Positions 42,083 through 50,666 of a stretch of DNA of 64,000 nt are shown in pieces. The translations under genes were made by a program, and so were the position numbers. Position 1 is the first letter of the stretch; each line of letters opens with the position of its first letter. This DNA is from an uncultured Pseudomonas sp. (GTDB taxonomy: Bacteria; Pseudomonadota; Gammaproteobacteria; Pseudomonadales; Pseudomonadaceae). The stretch is from assembly GCF_943846705.1 (NCBI RefSeq), contig NZ_OX044366.1:3844001-3908000 (forward strand), read 5' to 3'. Under the pieces are notes generated by a model that saw only the letters and a program-made list of their open reading frames with translations, made no database searches and was not told the DNA's origin.

Positions 42083-42913
42083 TCATTGGCGCACCAAGCG
42101 CTGATTGTCCGGGTTGATGGGCCCGCTGCTGCGGTAAGGGTTGATATCCAACCCGCCGCGGCGCACGTAACGCGCATACACCGTCAAGTGCTCGGGCTTG
42201 AGCAGGCGCTGCAGGTCGAGAAAGATCCGCTCAACGCACTGCTCATGAAAATCCGCATGCTGACGGAAGCTCACCAGGTAGGCCAGCAGGCTGGCGTGAT
42301 CCAGCGCCAAGCCACGGTACTGCACCACCAGCGTGCCCCAGTCAGGCTGGCCGGTGACCGGGCAGTTGGACTTGAGCAGATGACTGTGCAGACTTTCCTC
42401 GACCACCTGCGCCGCGTCACAACGCAGCAACTCGGGCTGCGGCCGTTCGTAGTTACTGATGCTCACATCCAGCTCATCAATACACACGCCGGGGGCGGCC
42501 ACCACACCTTCCGCGGTCACCTCGGCCAAGCTGCGCACGCGCACGCCGACCGGTTTGCCCGCAGCGGCCGAGAGGTCCTGCACCAGCACCGCCGCCAACT
42601 CGCCAGCCGTGTTGAATACCGACTGATTCAGCGAGTTGAGGTACAGCTTGAACGACTTCGACTCGATGATATTCGGCGAGTCGGCGGGAAAGGCGAACTC
42701 GCCCATCGCTACCACAGGCTTGCCCGACGGCAACAACCAGGACAGCTCAAAGCAGTTCCAGAAGTCCACGCCTTGATACGGCAGCGTTTCCGCGCTCAGG
42801 CCCAGTTCGGCCCACTTCGCCGCACGCGAGATGGGAAACAACAAAGCGGGAGTGTAGGTAGCGATGTATTCGCTGGATTTGCCCAGTGGCGAATCTTCGG
42901 CGGCGGGATGCAT
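42083..42913 (-). CDS. queF: NADPH-dependent 7-cyano-7-deazaguanine reductase
   Basis: A 276-residue long-form (bimodular) QueF that reduces preQ0 to preQ1 in queuosine synthesis. The catalytic Cys184 is in LLKSNCPVTGQPDWG, and HEQCVERIFLDL carries the conserved Glu and His. ESKSFKLYLNSLNQ near residue 84 is the NADPH-binding QueF motif. Length matches E. coli QueF (about 280). No other que genes adjoin it. It stands convergent to the DUF4404 gene. Confidence 0.97.
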   Translation of the reverse strand: MHPAAEDSPLGKSSEYIATYTPALLFPISRAAKWAELGLSAETLPYQGVDFWNCFELSWLLPSGKPVVAMGEFAFPADSPNIIESKSFKLYLNSLNQSVFNTAGELAAVLVQDLSAAAGKPVGVRVRSLAEVTAEGVVAAPGVCIDELDVSISNYERPQPELLRCDAAQVVEESLHSHLLKSNCPVTGQPDWGTLVVQYRGLALDHASLLAYLVSFRQHADFHEQCVERIFLDLQRLLKPEHLTVYARYVRRGGLDINPYRSSGPINPDNQRLVRQ

Positions 42914-42970
42914 AGGAAAACCTGATTAGTCGAAACGTGAAAGTGGATACCGCTTTAAAGAGCCTCAATA

Positions 42971-42996
42971 AGGCAGACGCGCTAGCGCGCCTGCCT
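42971..42996. terminator. Probable terminator of pyrF
   Basis: AGGCAG, one mismatch, CGCGCTAGCGCG, one mismatch, CTGCCT form a stable imperfect hairpin just after the pyrF stop (minus direction). No long T-run. Confidence 0.6.
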
Positions 42997-43009
42997 CACT
43001 GCAAGTGCC

Positions 43010-43708
43010 TCAAGCCAAGTCAGCGACCACCGCAGCCAAGGCCTGCGCCGGATCAGCGGCCTGGCTGATCGGACGACCGATAACCAGATAGTCAGAACCC
43101 ACATCCAGTGCCTGTCGCGGCGTGAGAATACGGCGCTGATCATCCTGAGCGCTGCCGGCCGGACGAATGCCCGGGGTCACCAGTTGCAATGCTGGATGCG
43201 CGACTTTCAACGCCTGCGCCTCCTGGGCTGAACACACCAGGCCATCTAACCCGGCTTGTGCGGCCAGCCCAGCGAGACGCAGCACCTGCGCCTGCGGCTC
43301 GATATCCAGGCCAACCCCGGCGAGGTCTTCACGCTCCATGCTGGTTAGCACGGTCACGCCGATCAGCAGCGGCTTGGCACCGGCGAGTTTATCCAGGGTT
43401 TCGCGGCAGGCCGCCATCATGCGCAGGCCGCCAGAGCAGTGCACATTGACCATCCACACGCCCATCTCGGCGGCGGCCTTGACTGCCATGGCTGTGGTGT
43501 TGGGAATATCGTGGAATTTCAGGTCGAGAAACACCTCAAAGCCCTTGCCTGCCAACACACTGACAATCTCCGGCCCGCAACGGGTGAACAGTTCTTTGCC
43601 GACCTTGACCCGGCACAGTGCAGGATCGAGTTGATCAGCCAATGCCAGCGCGGCATCACGGGTCGGGAAATCCAGGGCAACGATGATCGGGGTCTGGCAA
43701 GCGGACAT
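43010..43708 (-). CDS. pyrF: Orotidine-5'-phosphate decarboxylase
   Basis: A 232-residue PyrF, last step of UMP synthesis. The active-site Asp-Lys-x-x-Asp is seen in VFLDLKFHDIPNT near residue 60-71; VKVGKELF and the late VTPGIRPAGSAQDDQRR and YLVIGRPIS bind phosphate. Start 43708 (MSACQTPIIVALDFP) matches family N-termini; a much longer frame to 44077 overlaps the upstream gene and is rejected. Monocistronic. Confidence 0.97.
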   Translation of the reverse strand: MSACQTPIIVALDFPTRDAALALADQLDPALCRVKVGKELFTRCGPEIVSVLAGKGFEVFLDLKFHDIPNTTAMAVKAAAEMGVWMVNVHCSGGLRMMAACRETLDKLAGAKPLLIGVTVLTSMEREDLAGVGLDIEPQAQVLRLAGLAAQAGLDGLVCSAQEAQALKVAHPALQLVTPGIRPAGSAQDDQRRILTPRQALDVGSDYLVIGRPISQAADPAQALAAVVADLA

Positions 43709-43826
43709 GGGCAGGCTCTCGGGCAAGACAAATTCGGCGCGCATTGTAGCGGATGCGCCGCCCGCTTGCCGCCCCGGTGATCCGCCAGCCTCGCACACTC
43801 CTAAAGCAGAGCCCAACAAACCATGA

Positions 43827-44294
43827 TTAGACAGGCTGAGCCACGAGCCCATTGGGCGCGGCAAATGCCTGACGAAAACTGAACGCTTCTGCGCTCGCAC
43901 CATGGTCGCGCAGCAGAGCCAAACGCTCAGCCGCTTCGACCACTGTTGGACGATGCCCCGTCGGCACCCACCACAACACCATATGCGCCGCACTGACTTT
44001 ACTGAACCACTCCTGGCGGCGCTTGAGCATCTCGGTATGTGCGGACTTGTACACGTAATCGCTGAGCGCCTGCACATCCCGCCAGACGGACAGATTCACC
44101 AACACATCGTCACCAAACGGGCGAAATGCTGTGGCATCGCCCGCTTCGTCCTGCAATCGCCACACATAACCAGACGAGGCCTCAGCTAGCGCATTGATGC
44201 GCTGCAGATTGGCGACAAAGTCGGCCATGCTCGGCGATTCCAAGGGTTCCTTCATACTGGCGATATTCAACTGCGCGAGTTGATAAATGGACAT
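43827..44294 (-). CDS. DUF3291 family protein
   Basis: A 155-residue protein of the DUF3291 family, a ferredoxin-like dimeric alpha-beta barrel related to antibiotic-biosynthesis/heme-degrading monooxygenases. YQLAQLNIASMKEPLESPSMADFV and WRLQDEAGDATAFRPFGDD are the conserved parts, with HMVLWWVPTGHRPTV near the end. AAAGGAG upstream fixes the start at 44294. No ligand residues for heme are certain. It sits with a DUF1127 gene upstream (84 bp), and the two may share a transcript. Function unknown. Confidence 0.85.
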   Translation of the reverse strand: MSIYQLAQLNIASMKEPLESPSMADFVANLQRINALAEASSGYVWRLQDEAGDATAFRPFGDDVLVNLSVWRDVQALSDYVYKSAHTEMLKRRQEWFSKVSAAHMVLWWVPTGHRPTVVEAAERLALLRDHGASAEAFSFRQAFAAPNGLVAQPV

Positions 44295-44378
44295 TAATGC
44301 TCTCCTTTCAATAAATTCGCTCCCTGAATTACGGCAATCCTGAGCGTACATCCAACCGCAACCCGCGAAGACCAACCT

Positions 44379-44612
44379 TTAGCGCCCTAGCGGATCATCC
44401 CAAAATGGCCGCTGGCTTTCCTGCATCGCGTCGGCACGACTCAAGCCGAGATCCTTCAACGCGTCACCATCAAGTGCAGCCAAGCGCTGGCGCTGTTCAT
44501 GCAACTGCCACCAGCGGTAAAGCTGGCGACCGACAGCGCCTAATACTTCAAACGGCCAACGACCGTGCAGACGCCCGTTACTGACTAACGCATAACCTTT
44601 TTGACCTTTCAT
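44379..44612 (-). CDS. DUF1127 family small protein
   Basis: A 77-residue protein with the DUF1127 (YjiS-like) C-terminus: LYRWWQLHEQRQRLAALDGDALKDLGLSRADAMQE, rich in Arg and Leu and forming one helix pair. Small DUF1127 proteins often bind RNA or assist in stress or metabolic control in alphaproteobacteria (family knowledge); in Pseudomonas the role is little known. GGAGGGCGACGAG just upstream supports 44612. Divergent from a LysR gene 97 bp away, which suggests that the LysR protein regulates it; this is a common arrangement for these genes. Confidence 0.85.
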   Translation of the reverse strand: MKGQKGYALVSNGRLHGRWPFEVLGAVGRQLYRWWQLHEQRQRLAALDGDALKDLGLSRADAMQESQRPFWDDPLGR

Positions 44613-44709
44613 CTCGTCGCCCTCCTCGTGGGGTTGGCGACAGTCTCGCGCTGGGCTTATGATCAATCCAACGAATGTTTCTTATGCAATACATCTCAGG
44701 AATTGATGG

Positions 44710-45564
44710 ATGACCAGCTACCCGAGCATCGATAGCGAGCTGCTGCGCACCTTTGTCGCCATTGCCGATCACGGCGGCTTTACTCGCGCCGCCGAAATGG
44801 TCAACCGCACTCAATCAGCCGTCAGCATGCAGATGAAACGCCTCGAAGAAGACGTGATGCAGCGCCCGTTATTTCTGCGCGATGGCCGCCAGTTCAGCCT
44901 GACCGCCGAGGGCCAGTTGTTGCTCAGCTACGCCAGACGCATTCTCAAGCTGCATGCTGAGGTGATGAACAGCATGCGTGAGCCACATATGGTCGGCACC
45001 GTGCGCATCGGCACGCCGGATGACTATGTGATGCGCTTTATGCAGGGCATTCTGGTGCGATTCGCCCAATCCTATCCACTGGTGCAGGTTGAACTGCACT
45101 GCGAACCCTCGTTCCAGCTGCTGCAACGCCAGGACCTCGACCTGACCATTGTCACCCGCGAGCCCGGCACTGAAATCGGCCAACTGTTGCGTCAGGAACA
45201 GCTGGTATGGGCTCAGGCCCGCAACAGCAACCTGCATGAGCTGGAAACCCTGCCCCTGGCAATGTTCAACTCGCAGTGTTTCTGCCGCTCCTGGGCCTGC
45301 AATGGCCTGGATACACTGGGGCGCAACTTCCGCATTGCCTACACCAGCCCCAGCCTGTCGGCGATCATGGCGGCGGTCAGCGCTGGCCTGGCGATTACCG
45401 CCCAACTGCAAAGCCTGATCACTCCCGACTTGCAGATCATCGGCGAAGCCGAGGGCTTACCAGCCCTGCCCTCTGCCAGCATCGTGCTGCTGCGTAACAG
45501 CAACACGCAAAGTCAGGTCACCGAAACCCTGGCCGAGCAGATAGTCGAAGGCTTCAGGCTTTAA
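44710..45564 (+). CDS. LysR-type transcriptional regulator
   Basis: A 284-residue LysR regulator. The winged helix-turn-helix is FVAIADHGGFTRAAEMVNRTQSAVSMQMKRLEE (residue 15-47) and the effector domain begins near residue 95 (GTVRIGTPDDYVM). The divergent DUF1127 gene 97 bp away is the probable target. Effector unknown. It ends 11 bases inside the convergent TauE/SafE gene. Confidence 0.93.
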   Translation: MTSYPSIDSELLRTFVAIADHGGFTRAAEMVNRTQSAVSMQMKRLEEDVMQRPLFLRDGRQFSLTAEGQLLLSYARRILKLHAEVMNSMREPHMVGTVRIGTPDDYVMRFMQGILVRFAQSYPLVQVELHCEPSFQLLQRQDLDLTIVTREPGTEIGQLLRQEQLVWAQARNSNLHELETLPLAMFNSQCFCRSWACNGLDTLGRNFRIAYTSPSLSAIMAAVSAGLAITAQLQSLITPDLQIIGEAEGLPALPSASIVLLRNSNTQSQVTETLAEQIVEGFRL

Positions 45565-46309
45565 ACCCCAGCAATAGCGCGCAGAGCAACAGAAAACCGG
45601 TAAATAACCCGCGTAGCACGCGCTCGGACAGCGCATGCGCGCACTTGACCCCCCAACTGATACTCAATAGCCCACCCATCGCCAAGGGAGCCCCCAGCAG
45701 CCAGTCGACATGGCCATGCGTGGCATAGGTCGCCAGGGTCACCGCCGTGCTCGGCGCGGCTAGGGCCAGAGACAGCCCCTGCGCGACCACTTGGCTGGCG
45801 CCAAATACCAGGGTCAATACCGGCGTCGCCAGTACCGCGCCGCCGACGCCAAACAGGCCACCAACCATGCCGGCAGCACTGCCCAGCAACGTCAACCAGG
45901 GCCAGGGATAACGCAGGCCGACCGAGAGCACGGCCGGTTTGCTGAACAGACGAGAAACGTTGTAAACCGCCAACAGCAGCAGAAAGACCACAAAACCCAG
46001 GCGCATGCGCTCGGCATCCAGGGTGACCGCCCAACCGGCCCCTAACACGGCAAAAATCAAGCTGGTGATGGCCAGCGCCAACGCATGGCGCCAGTCGATA
46101 CGATTACGCTGGTGATAGCGCCACAGGGCCAGCAGCACATTGGGCACCACCATCACCAGTGCCGTGCCCTGAGCCAGTTGCTGATCCAAGCCAAACAGCA
46201 CACCCAGCGCCGGGATGGCGATTAGCCCGCCACCAATCCCAAACAGGCCGCCAAGCGTGCCAAGCGCGACCCCGAGCAAGAGGTTCAGTGCAACGTCGAG
46301 CAAAGTCAT
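45554..46309 (-). CDS. TauE/SafE family membrane transporter
   Basis: A 251-residue membrane protein with about eight hydrophobic segments and two family repeats: GTLGGLFGIGGGLIAIPAL near residue 18 and GMVGGLFGVGGAVLATPVL near residue 140. This fits TauE/SafE carriers, which move sulfoacetate, sulfite or related anions. Start 46309 has GGAG upstream. Its 3' end overlaps the LysR gene by 11 bases in convergent orientation. It is divergent (106 bp) from the second LysR gene, which may control it. Substrate unknown. Confidence 0.9.
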   Translation of the reverse strand: MTLLDVALNLLLGVALGTLGGLFGIGGGLIAIPALGVLFGLDQQLAQGTALVMVVPNVLLALWRYHQRNRIDWRHALALAITSLIFAVLGAGWAVTLDAERMRLGFVVFLLLLAVYNVSRLFSKPAVLSVGLRYPWPWLTLLGSAAGMVGGLFGVGGAVLATPVLTLVFGASQVVAQGLSLALAAPSTAVTLATYATHGHVDWLLGAPLAMGGLLSISWGVKCAHALSERVLRGLFTGFLLLCALLLGFKA

Positions 46310-46415
46310 CGGCAGGCTCCAGGAAGATGCTGCATAGCCTAGCCATTCGCCACTATCCTCGAAACGCATAGCAACGCAAAATGGCTATGCCCATTACGCA
46401 CAACTGAGCCACAAC

Positions 46416-47372
46416 ATGAACCCCGATGCCCTGACCGATCAGCTCAGCCTGTTTCTCGACGTGCTGGAGACCGGCAGTTTTTCCGCTGCCGCCCGCCGCC
46501 ATCCGCTAACACCATCGGCCGTAGCGCGGCGCATCGATGCACTGGAGCGCTCGCTGGGCAGCCATTTGTTCAGCCGCAGCACCCACGCCGTGCGCGCTAC
46601 CTCTGCCGGTTTGGCCTTTGCCGAACGGGCCAAGCGCATTCTCGCCGAACTGCACCTGGCCCGCGCCGAAGCGGTGTCGCTGAGCAGCGCACCCGAGGGG
46701 CTGATCCGCATCGACGCCCCCGCACCGTTCGGCCGTCGACATCTCGCGCCGGCGATTGCCGAGTTTCTCGTCGCCTATCCAGGGCTGGATGTACAACTGC
46801 GCTTGATCGACAGCTTCGTCGACCTGCATGGCACGCATTTGGGCGAAGTCGATCTGGTGCTGCGTATCGGCCCCCTGGCCGATACCCGCTTGGTCGCCAC
46901 CGCCCTCTCACCGATGATCCGGGTCGTCTGCGCCAGCCCCGCGTACCTGGCAGAACGTGGCGTACCACGTACGCCTGCCGAGCTACTCGAGCATGACGGC
47001 CTCGACTGGGATAGCCTGGCCCCGCCCTACGCCTGGCGTTTTGAACAGGATGGCAAGCTGCAACTGTGCCGCCCCAAACGCCTACGGATGACCGCCAATA
47101 ACGCCGAAGCCTTGCTGTTCAGCGCCCTCGCCGGCCTGGGTATCGCCCACCTGCCCACCTGGCTGATTAGCGACTACCTGGTTCGCGGTGAGTTGCTGCC
47201 GCTGTTCTGCGAAAACGGCTTACCCGCGCCCGAGCCCAGCGGTATCTACGCCCTGCGCCTGGAGCGCGAAACCGACTCGCGCAGCCGTTTGCTACTGGAG
47301 TTTCTCAAGGCCAGGTTTGCTCCAGTAGCGCCCTGGGATCTAGCACTGCAGAGCGGCCTACAGCGCAGCTGA
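46416..47372 (+). CDS. LysR-type transcriptional regulator
   Basis: A 318-residue LysR regulator. The DNA-binding helix-turn-helix is TGSFSAAARRHPLTPSAVARRIDALERSLG (residue 19-48), followed by LFSRSTHAVRATSAG. The effector domain starts near residue 90 (GLIRIDAPAPFGRR). This is the common short-linker group that often regulates a neighbouring transport or oxidoreductase gene; the divergent TauE/SafE gene is the obvious candidate. A hairpin with long A/T runs follows. Confidence 0.93.
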   Translation: MNPDALTDQLSLFLDVLETGSFSAAARRHPLTPSAVARRIDALERSLGSHLFSRSTHAVRATSAGLAFAERAKRILAELHLARAEAVSLSSAPEGLIRIDAPAPFGRRHLAPAIAEFLVAYPGLDVQLRLIDSFVDLHGTHLGEVDLVLRIGPLADTRLVATALSPMIRVVCASPAYLAERGVPRTPAELLEHDGLDWDSLAPPYAWRFEQDGKLQLCRPKRLRMTANNAEALLFSALAGLGIAHLPTWLISDYLVRGELLPLFCENGLPAPEPSGIYALRLERETDSRSRLLLEFLKARFAPVAPWDLALQSGLQRS

Positions 47373-47391
47373 GCGCAAAAACAGCAGGCAG

Positions 47392-47416
47392 AAAAAATGA
47401 TCGGGGATCATTTTTT
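47392..47416 (+). terminator. Terminator of the second lysR gene
   Basis: AAAAAATGATC-GGG-GATCATTTTTT: perfect 11-bp stem with a T-run, 20 bp after the stop. Confidence 0.85.
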
Positions 47417-47469
47417 AGCGTCGCGCAGCGACGACCCAAAGGGTGGCCGCCATGGATGGCTGGCCATAA

Positions 47470-47496
47470 AAAAGCCCGACACCAGGTCGGGCTTTT
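47470..47496 (-). terminator. Terminator of efp
   Basis: AAAAGCCCGAC/GTCGGGCTTTT, 11-bp stem with a five-base loop, downstream of efp. Confidence 0.92.
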
Positions 47497-47519
47497 GCTT
47501 CTCGCTGTTAAAGCCAGTC

Positions 47520-48092
47520 TTAGACCGGAGCTTTAGCGCGGGATTTGTACTCGCCAGTACGGGTGTCGATCTCGATCCAGTCGTCGATGTTGCAGAAATC
47601 TGCAACCTTAACTTCAGTACCGTTGCTCAGTTTAGCTGGCTTCATCACCTTGCCGGAAGTATCGCCGCGAGCGGAGCCTTCGGTGTAGGTGATCTGGCGA
47701 ACGATGGTGGTCGGCAGGTCAACCGAAACCACTTTGCCTTCGAAGAATACGGCTTCACAGACGTCGGTCATGCCATCAACGATGAACGGCATTACGCTTT
47801 CCAGGTCGTCTTTGTTCAGCTCGTACTGGTTGAACTCTTCGTCCATAAAGACGTAGTTCGGCTCGCTGTAGTACGAGTAGGTCACGCTAACGCGATCCAG
47901 GATAACCGGCTCAAGCTTGTCATCAGCCTTGTATACGGTTTCAGTCGAAGAGCCGCTCAGCAGGTTCTTCAGCTTCATTTTAACGATGGCGCTGTTACGA
48001 CCGGACTTGGTGAATTCGGCCTTCTGGATCAGCCAAGGTTGGCCGTCGATCAGGGCCACACTGTTGGGCTTCATTTCTTGTGCGGTTTTCAT
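47520..48092 (-). CDS. efp: Elongation factor P (Arg32 type)
   Basis: A 190-residue EF-P, which rescues ribosomes stalled at polyproline. The tip of domain I is KSGRNSA with Arg at position 32, not Lys; this is the form rhamnosylated by EarP, whose gene is directly upstream (46-bp gap, same strand). Three OB-like domains span the length (SVALIDGQPW, VYKADDKLEPVIL, GRYKS-type end). The association of Arg32 EF-P with EarP is established in Pseudomonas and Shewanella. Confidence 0.97.
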   Translation of the reverse strand: MKTAQEMKPNSVALIDGQPWLIQKAEFTKSGRNSAIVKMKLKNLLSGSSTETVYKADDKLEPVILDRVSVTYSYYSEPNYVFMDEEFNQYELNKDDLESVMPFIVDGMTDVCEAVFFEGKVVSVDLPTTIVRQITYTEGSARGDTSGKVMKPAKLSNGTEVKVADFCNIDDWIEIDTRTGEYKSRAKAPV

Positions 48093-48138
48093 ACGAATAT
48101 CCGGGTTTGGATGGAATTACAAAATTCTTGGCCGCATA

Positions 48139-49272
48139 TCATAGCCAATTTAGGTAAAACTGCACCAGCGCCTCAGCAAGATCGGCCTGCAAGGCCCGCT
48201 TTAGACACCAGCTCTCGGCGTGCTCGGCCTGCTCCGGCCAACTTTTCAGCAGCTGCGTCCAGCATTCGCCTATCGCTCCGTTGCTATTCCAGCCAGTCCA
48301 AAGACCGCTCAGCGCAACTTGCGCATCGGCTGACAAGCCCTCTTTATAGAGGGTTAGAAACGCGCGGAGCTTGTCCAGATGCGCGCCATCGGCCTGCTCA
48401 TAGATATGCCAGAGCAACGGCCGCCCGGCCCACTGCGCCCGAATAAAAGAATCCTCGCCGCGCACCGCATTGAAATCGCAACTCCACAGCAGCCGGTCGT
48501 ATTGATCCTGCTGGATAAACGGCAACACCTGGATATGCAACTGGCCACGTTTACAGGCATCAGCGACCTGCAACGCCGGACCGCCCAGCCAGCCCTGCAA
48601 ACTGGTCAAAATGCGCCCCTCTGGCACCAACAGTTGAGCGGGCTGCGGGCCGGCCGCCAATACCTCCAACCAACTGCCCAAGGCTACATTCTCATAGGCA
48701 AACAGCGAAATCAGCAGCGCGCCGGCCACGGGTTCAACACCCAGGCTGCGTAGAAACGCATCACGCGCACGCTCATCTGCCTGAAATGCGCGCCGTTGCG
48801 TCAGCAGCGCACGCTCACGCAGCAAACCACCACTGCCCGGCGTAAACCCTGGAAAGAAGAAAAACTTCGACAAACCGTTGGACTGCATCGAGGGCAAGCC
48901 ATGGCAACCCTCCACCCAGTCCTCGGCACTGAGGTACTCCAGGTTAAGCCAGAGCACTTTGCGCTTACGTCTCGCCATCGCTGCGATATAAGCCGCCGGC
49001 AGCTCACAGGCAAACGCCTCAATCACCACATCCGACGGCTCAACGGCCTGCCAATCAGCGGACCAGGCACACACCTCAACACCCTGCTGCACCTGCCTCA
49101 ACAACTGGCTATCCGCTTGCGGACACAGGCGCACAAAGGCAGTCAGGTCATCGACCCACAGCCGCACCGCCAGACCATGTTCGGCCACCAGCTGCCGAGC
49201 CAACCGCCAGGTCACGCCGATGTCGCCGTAGTTATCGACAACGCTGCAGAAAATATCCCAAGTCGCGCGCAT
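48139..49272 (-). CDS. earP: EF-P arginine rhamnosyltransferase
   Basis: A 377-residue EarP (DUF2331) glycosyltransferase that transfers rhamnose from dTDP-rhamnose to Arg32 of EF-P. The N-terminal FCSVVDNYGDIGVTWRLARQL carries the catalytic Asp13 and Asp17 of the family, and PFIQQDQYDRLLWSCDFNAVRGEDSFIRAQ near residue 250-275 is the nucleotide-sugar site with the conserved Glu. It is followed by efp in the same direction, an operon that recurs in pseudomonads. Confidence 0.97.
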   Translation of the reverse strand: MRATWDIFCSVVDNYGDIGVTWRLARQLVAEHGLAVRLWVDDLTAFVRLCPQADSQLLRQVQQGVEVCAWSADWQAVEPSDVVIEAFACELPAAYIAAMARRKRKVLWLNLEYLSAEDWVEGCHGLPSMQSNGLSKFFFFPGFTPGSGGLLRERALLTQRRAFQADERARDAFLRSLGVEPVAGALLISLFAYENVALGSWLEVLAAGPQPAQLLVPEGRILTSLQGWLGGPALQVADACKRGQLHIQVLPFIQQDQYDRLLWSCDFNAVRGEDSFIRAQWAGRPLLWHIYEQADGAHLDKLRAFLTLYKEGLSADAQVALSGLWTGWNSNGAIGECWTQLLKSWPEQAEHAESWCLKRALQADLAEALVQFYLNWL

Positions 49273-49303
49273 ATACCGCCCCGTTAAATGCCGAACTCGC
49301 TAC

Positions 49304-49876
49304 TTAACGATTCCTGCTGTCCAGATCCGCCCGCATTTTGCAGTTTCGGAGCTCGATACTCCCTCTGGGGAATGGGCAGTAGTCTCTAAGCCGTGTTTGC
49401 TCTTTACCTACTACCACGATTTCTTGCCGCCTTTGCGGCCTCGCCACGGGCTCTCTCGTCACCGGCGTCGCCGGTACTATGTTGGTGGCACCTTTAGGCG
49501 TGTAGTTGTTATCGCTGAATGAGCTCTGCATCCGCTCTACAGCAAACTCAGCCTGTTTTTCAGACCATTGCATATCCGCTTGACTAAGCGGCGTTCGCGC
49601 CACCTGTGGAGCAGGTTCGAAAGGCGCTGGCACCTCTTCAATGGCTTGCAAAGGCGCGCTGTAGGTTTGGTCTGACTGCTGGCTAAACATCGGCTGACCG
49701 CCAATACGGATGCCCTGCTTGAGCTGGTTAAGGTCGATCACAACGGGCTTAGCAAGCAGCGCGATCAGCCCCAACGTGATGACTGAACCAACACCCAGGA
49801 TGGCGACCATGCGCCAGGGCGATTCCTTTTTCTTGTCGCGTATGTAGTCGGGTGCATCGTCCCAATCTGGTTTCAT
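49304..49876 (-). CDS. Single-pass membrane protein of unknown function
   Basis: A 190-residue protein with a charged N-terminus (DDAPDYIRDKKKESPW), one membrane segment at about residues 23-42 (MVAILGVGSVITLGLIALLA) and a Pro/Gln-rich periplasmic part that ends in the basic RLRDYCPFPRGSIELRNC, with two Cys able to form a disulfide. I do not recognise a family. AAGGAAGA lies just upstream of 49876. It follows in the same direction as earP but 31 bases upstream of it, so it may be co-transcribed with earP-efp. A cell-envelope role is only a guess. Confidence 0.75.
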   Translation of the reverse strand: MKPDWDDAPDYIRDKKKESPWRMVAILGVGSVITLGLIALLAKPVVIDLNQLKQGIRIGGQPMFSQQSDQTYSAPLQAIEEVPAPFEPAPQVARTPLSQADMQWSEKQAEFAVERMQSSFSDNNYTPKGATNIVPATPVTREPVARPQRRQEIVVVGKEQTRLRDYCPFPRGSIELRNCKMRADLDSRNR

Positions 49877-50056
49877 ATCTTCTTCCTTGAAGTGGGTTCG
49901 GCGTCAGAAAATAAAATCGCACCTGTTACTCATGCTGAACCTGAACCCTGTATGCCGCCTGAAGTATCCGGCAAGCGATCCTTTAGCACACCTCGTAAAG
50001 CCAAAGGCCGGATAGTCGCTTCGACACCTCAGCGACTCTGCCGAACGCCAGAAAGC

Positions 50057-50092
50057 AAAAAGCCCCGACAACTTGTTAGTTATCAGGGCTTT
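50057..50092 (-). terminator. Terminator of the tRNA-Ser gene
   Basis: Read on the minus strand, AAAGCCC and GGGCTTTTT flank a 20-base loop region just after the tRNA. Confidence 0.75.
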
Positions 50093-50105
50093 AGCTGAAT
50101 CTATC

Positions 50106-50195
50106 TGGCGGTGAAGGTGGGATTCGAACCCACGATACGATTTCTCGTATACACACTTTCCAGGCGTGCTCCTTCAACCGCTCGGACACTTCACC
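50106..50195 (-). tRNA. tRNA-Ser (anticodon GGA)
   Basis: A 90-base tRNA with encoded CCA. The acceptor stem GGTGAAG/CTTCACC, D-arm CCGAGCGGTTGAAGGAGCA, anticodon loop CTGGAAA with GGA at + coordinates 50159-50161, a long serine-type variable arm (TATACGAGAAATCGTAT) and T-arm GTGGGTTCGAATCCCAC are all visible. The long variable arm fixes it as class II tRNA-Ser. Confidence 0.98.
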
Positions 50196-50232
50196 GGGTC
50201 TCGACGGTCATTGCTGTCTGTCGAGGCGCGCA

Positions 50233-50261
50233 AATGTAGCCGAACAGGCCGCCAAAGGCAA
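50233..50261 (-). promoter_or_regulatory. Putative tRNA-Ser promoter
   Basis: Minus strand reads TTGCCT, 17 bases, TACATT, about 38 bp upstream of the tRNA, followed by a GC-rich GCGCGCC discriminator, as is common for stringently controlled stable-RNA promoters. Confidence 0.5.
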
Positions 50262-50666
50262 AATATTTTTTCAAAAAATTCATGCGCTTATGCCGAATGC
50301 TGGTCGTCAGGCGACGGGCTTGGCAGCGTTAGGCTCGAAGCGCCGGGGGCTAAATAAGATAAACCCCGGCAGGCCATCAGCGCGTTGACTGTGCGGGTTG
50401 CCGAGCAGCCGAGCAAACCAGCCAACAATAAGGCCAGCCCGCGCGCCAGGCCGAGATAAGGCGGGTTAAACCCTGCATGCCAACCCCCTCACTTAATAAG
50501 TGAAGCGGCTCTAACACTGTGCCGGACGAGTCAAGCAATTGCCGACGCTGAGCGCTTCCATAGCGCCAACCGTCGATTATCGCTGACCAGCCAGTCAGTC
50601 ATCGTGCTTTACCTGGCCGATGCGGATGAGTAACGTCTGCTGCACTTCAGCACAAGGAACCCGACC
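50262..50666. other. Intergenic region between tRNA-Ser and the crotonase gene
   Basis: About 400 bp in which no gene is supported. It starts AT-rich (ATATTTTTTCAAAAAATT) and then becomes GC-rich. No repeat or RNA was recognised. A CAAGGAACC stretch ten bases before 50667 is the crotonase ribosome site. Confidence 0.5.
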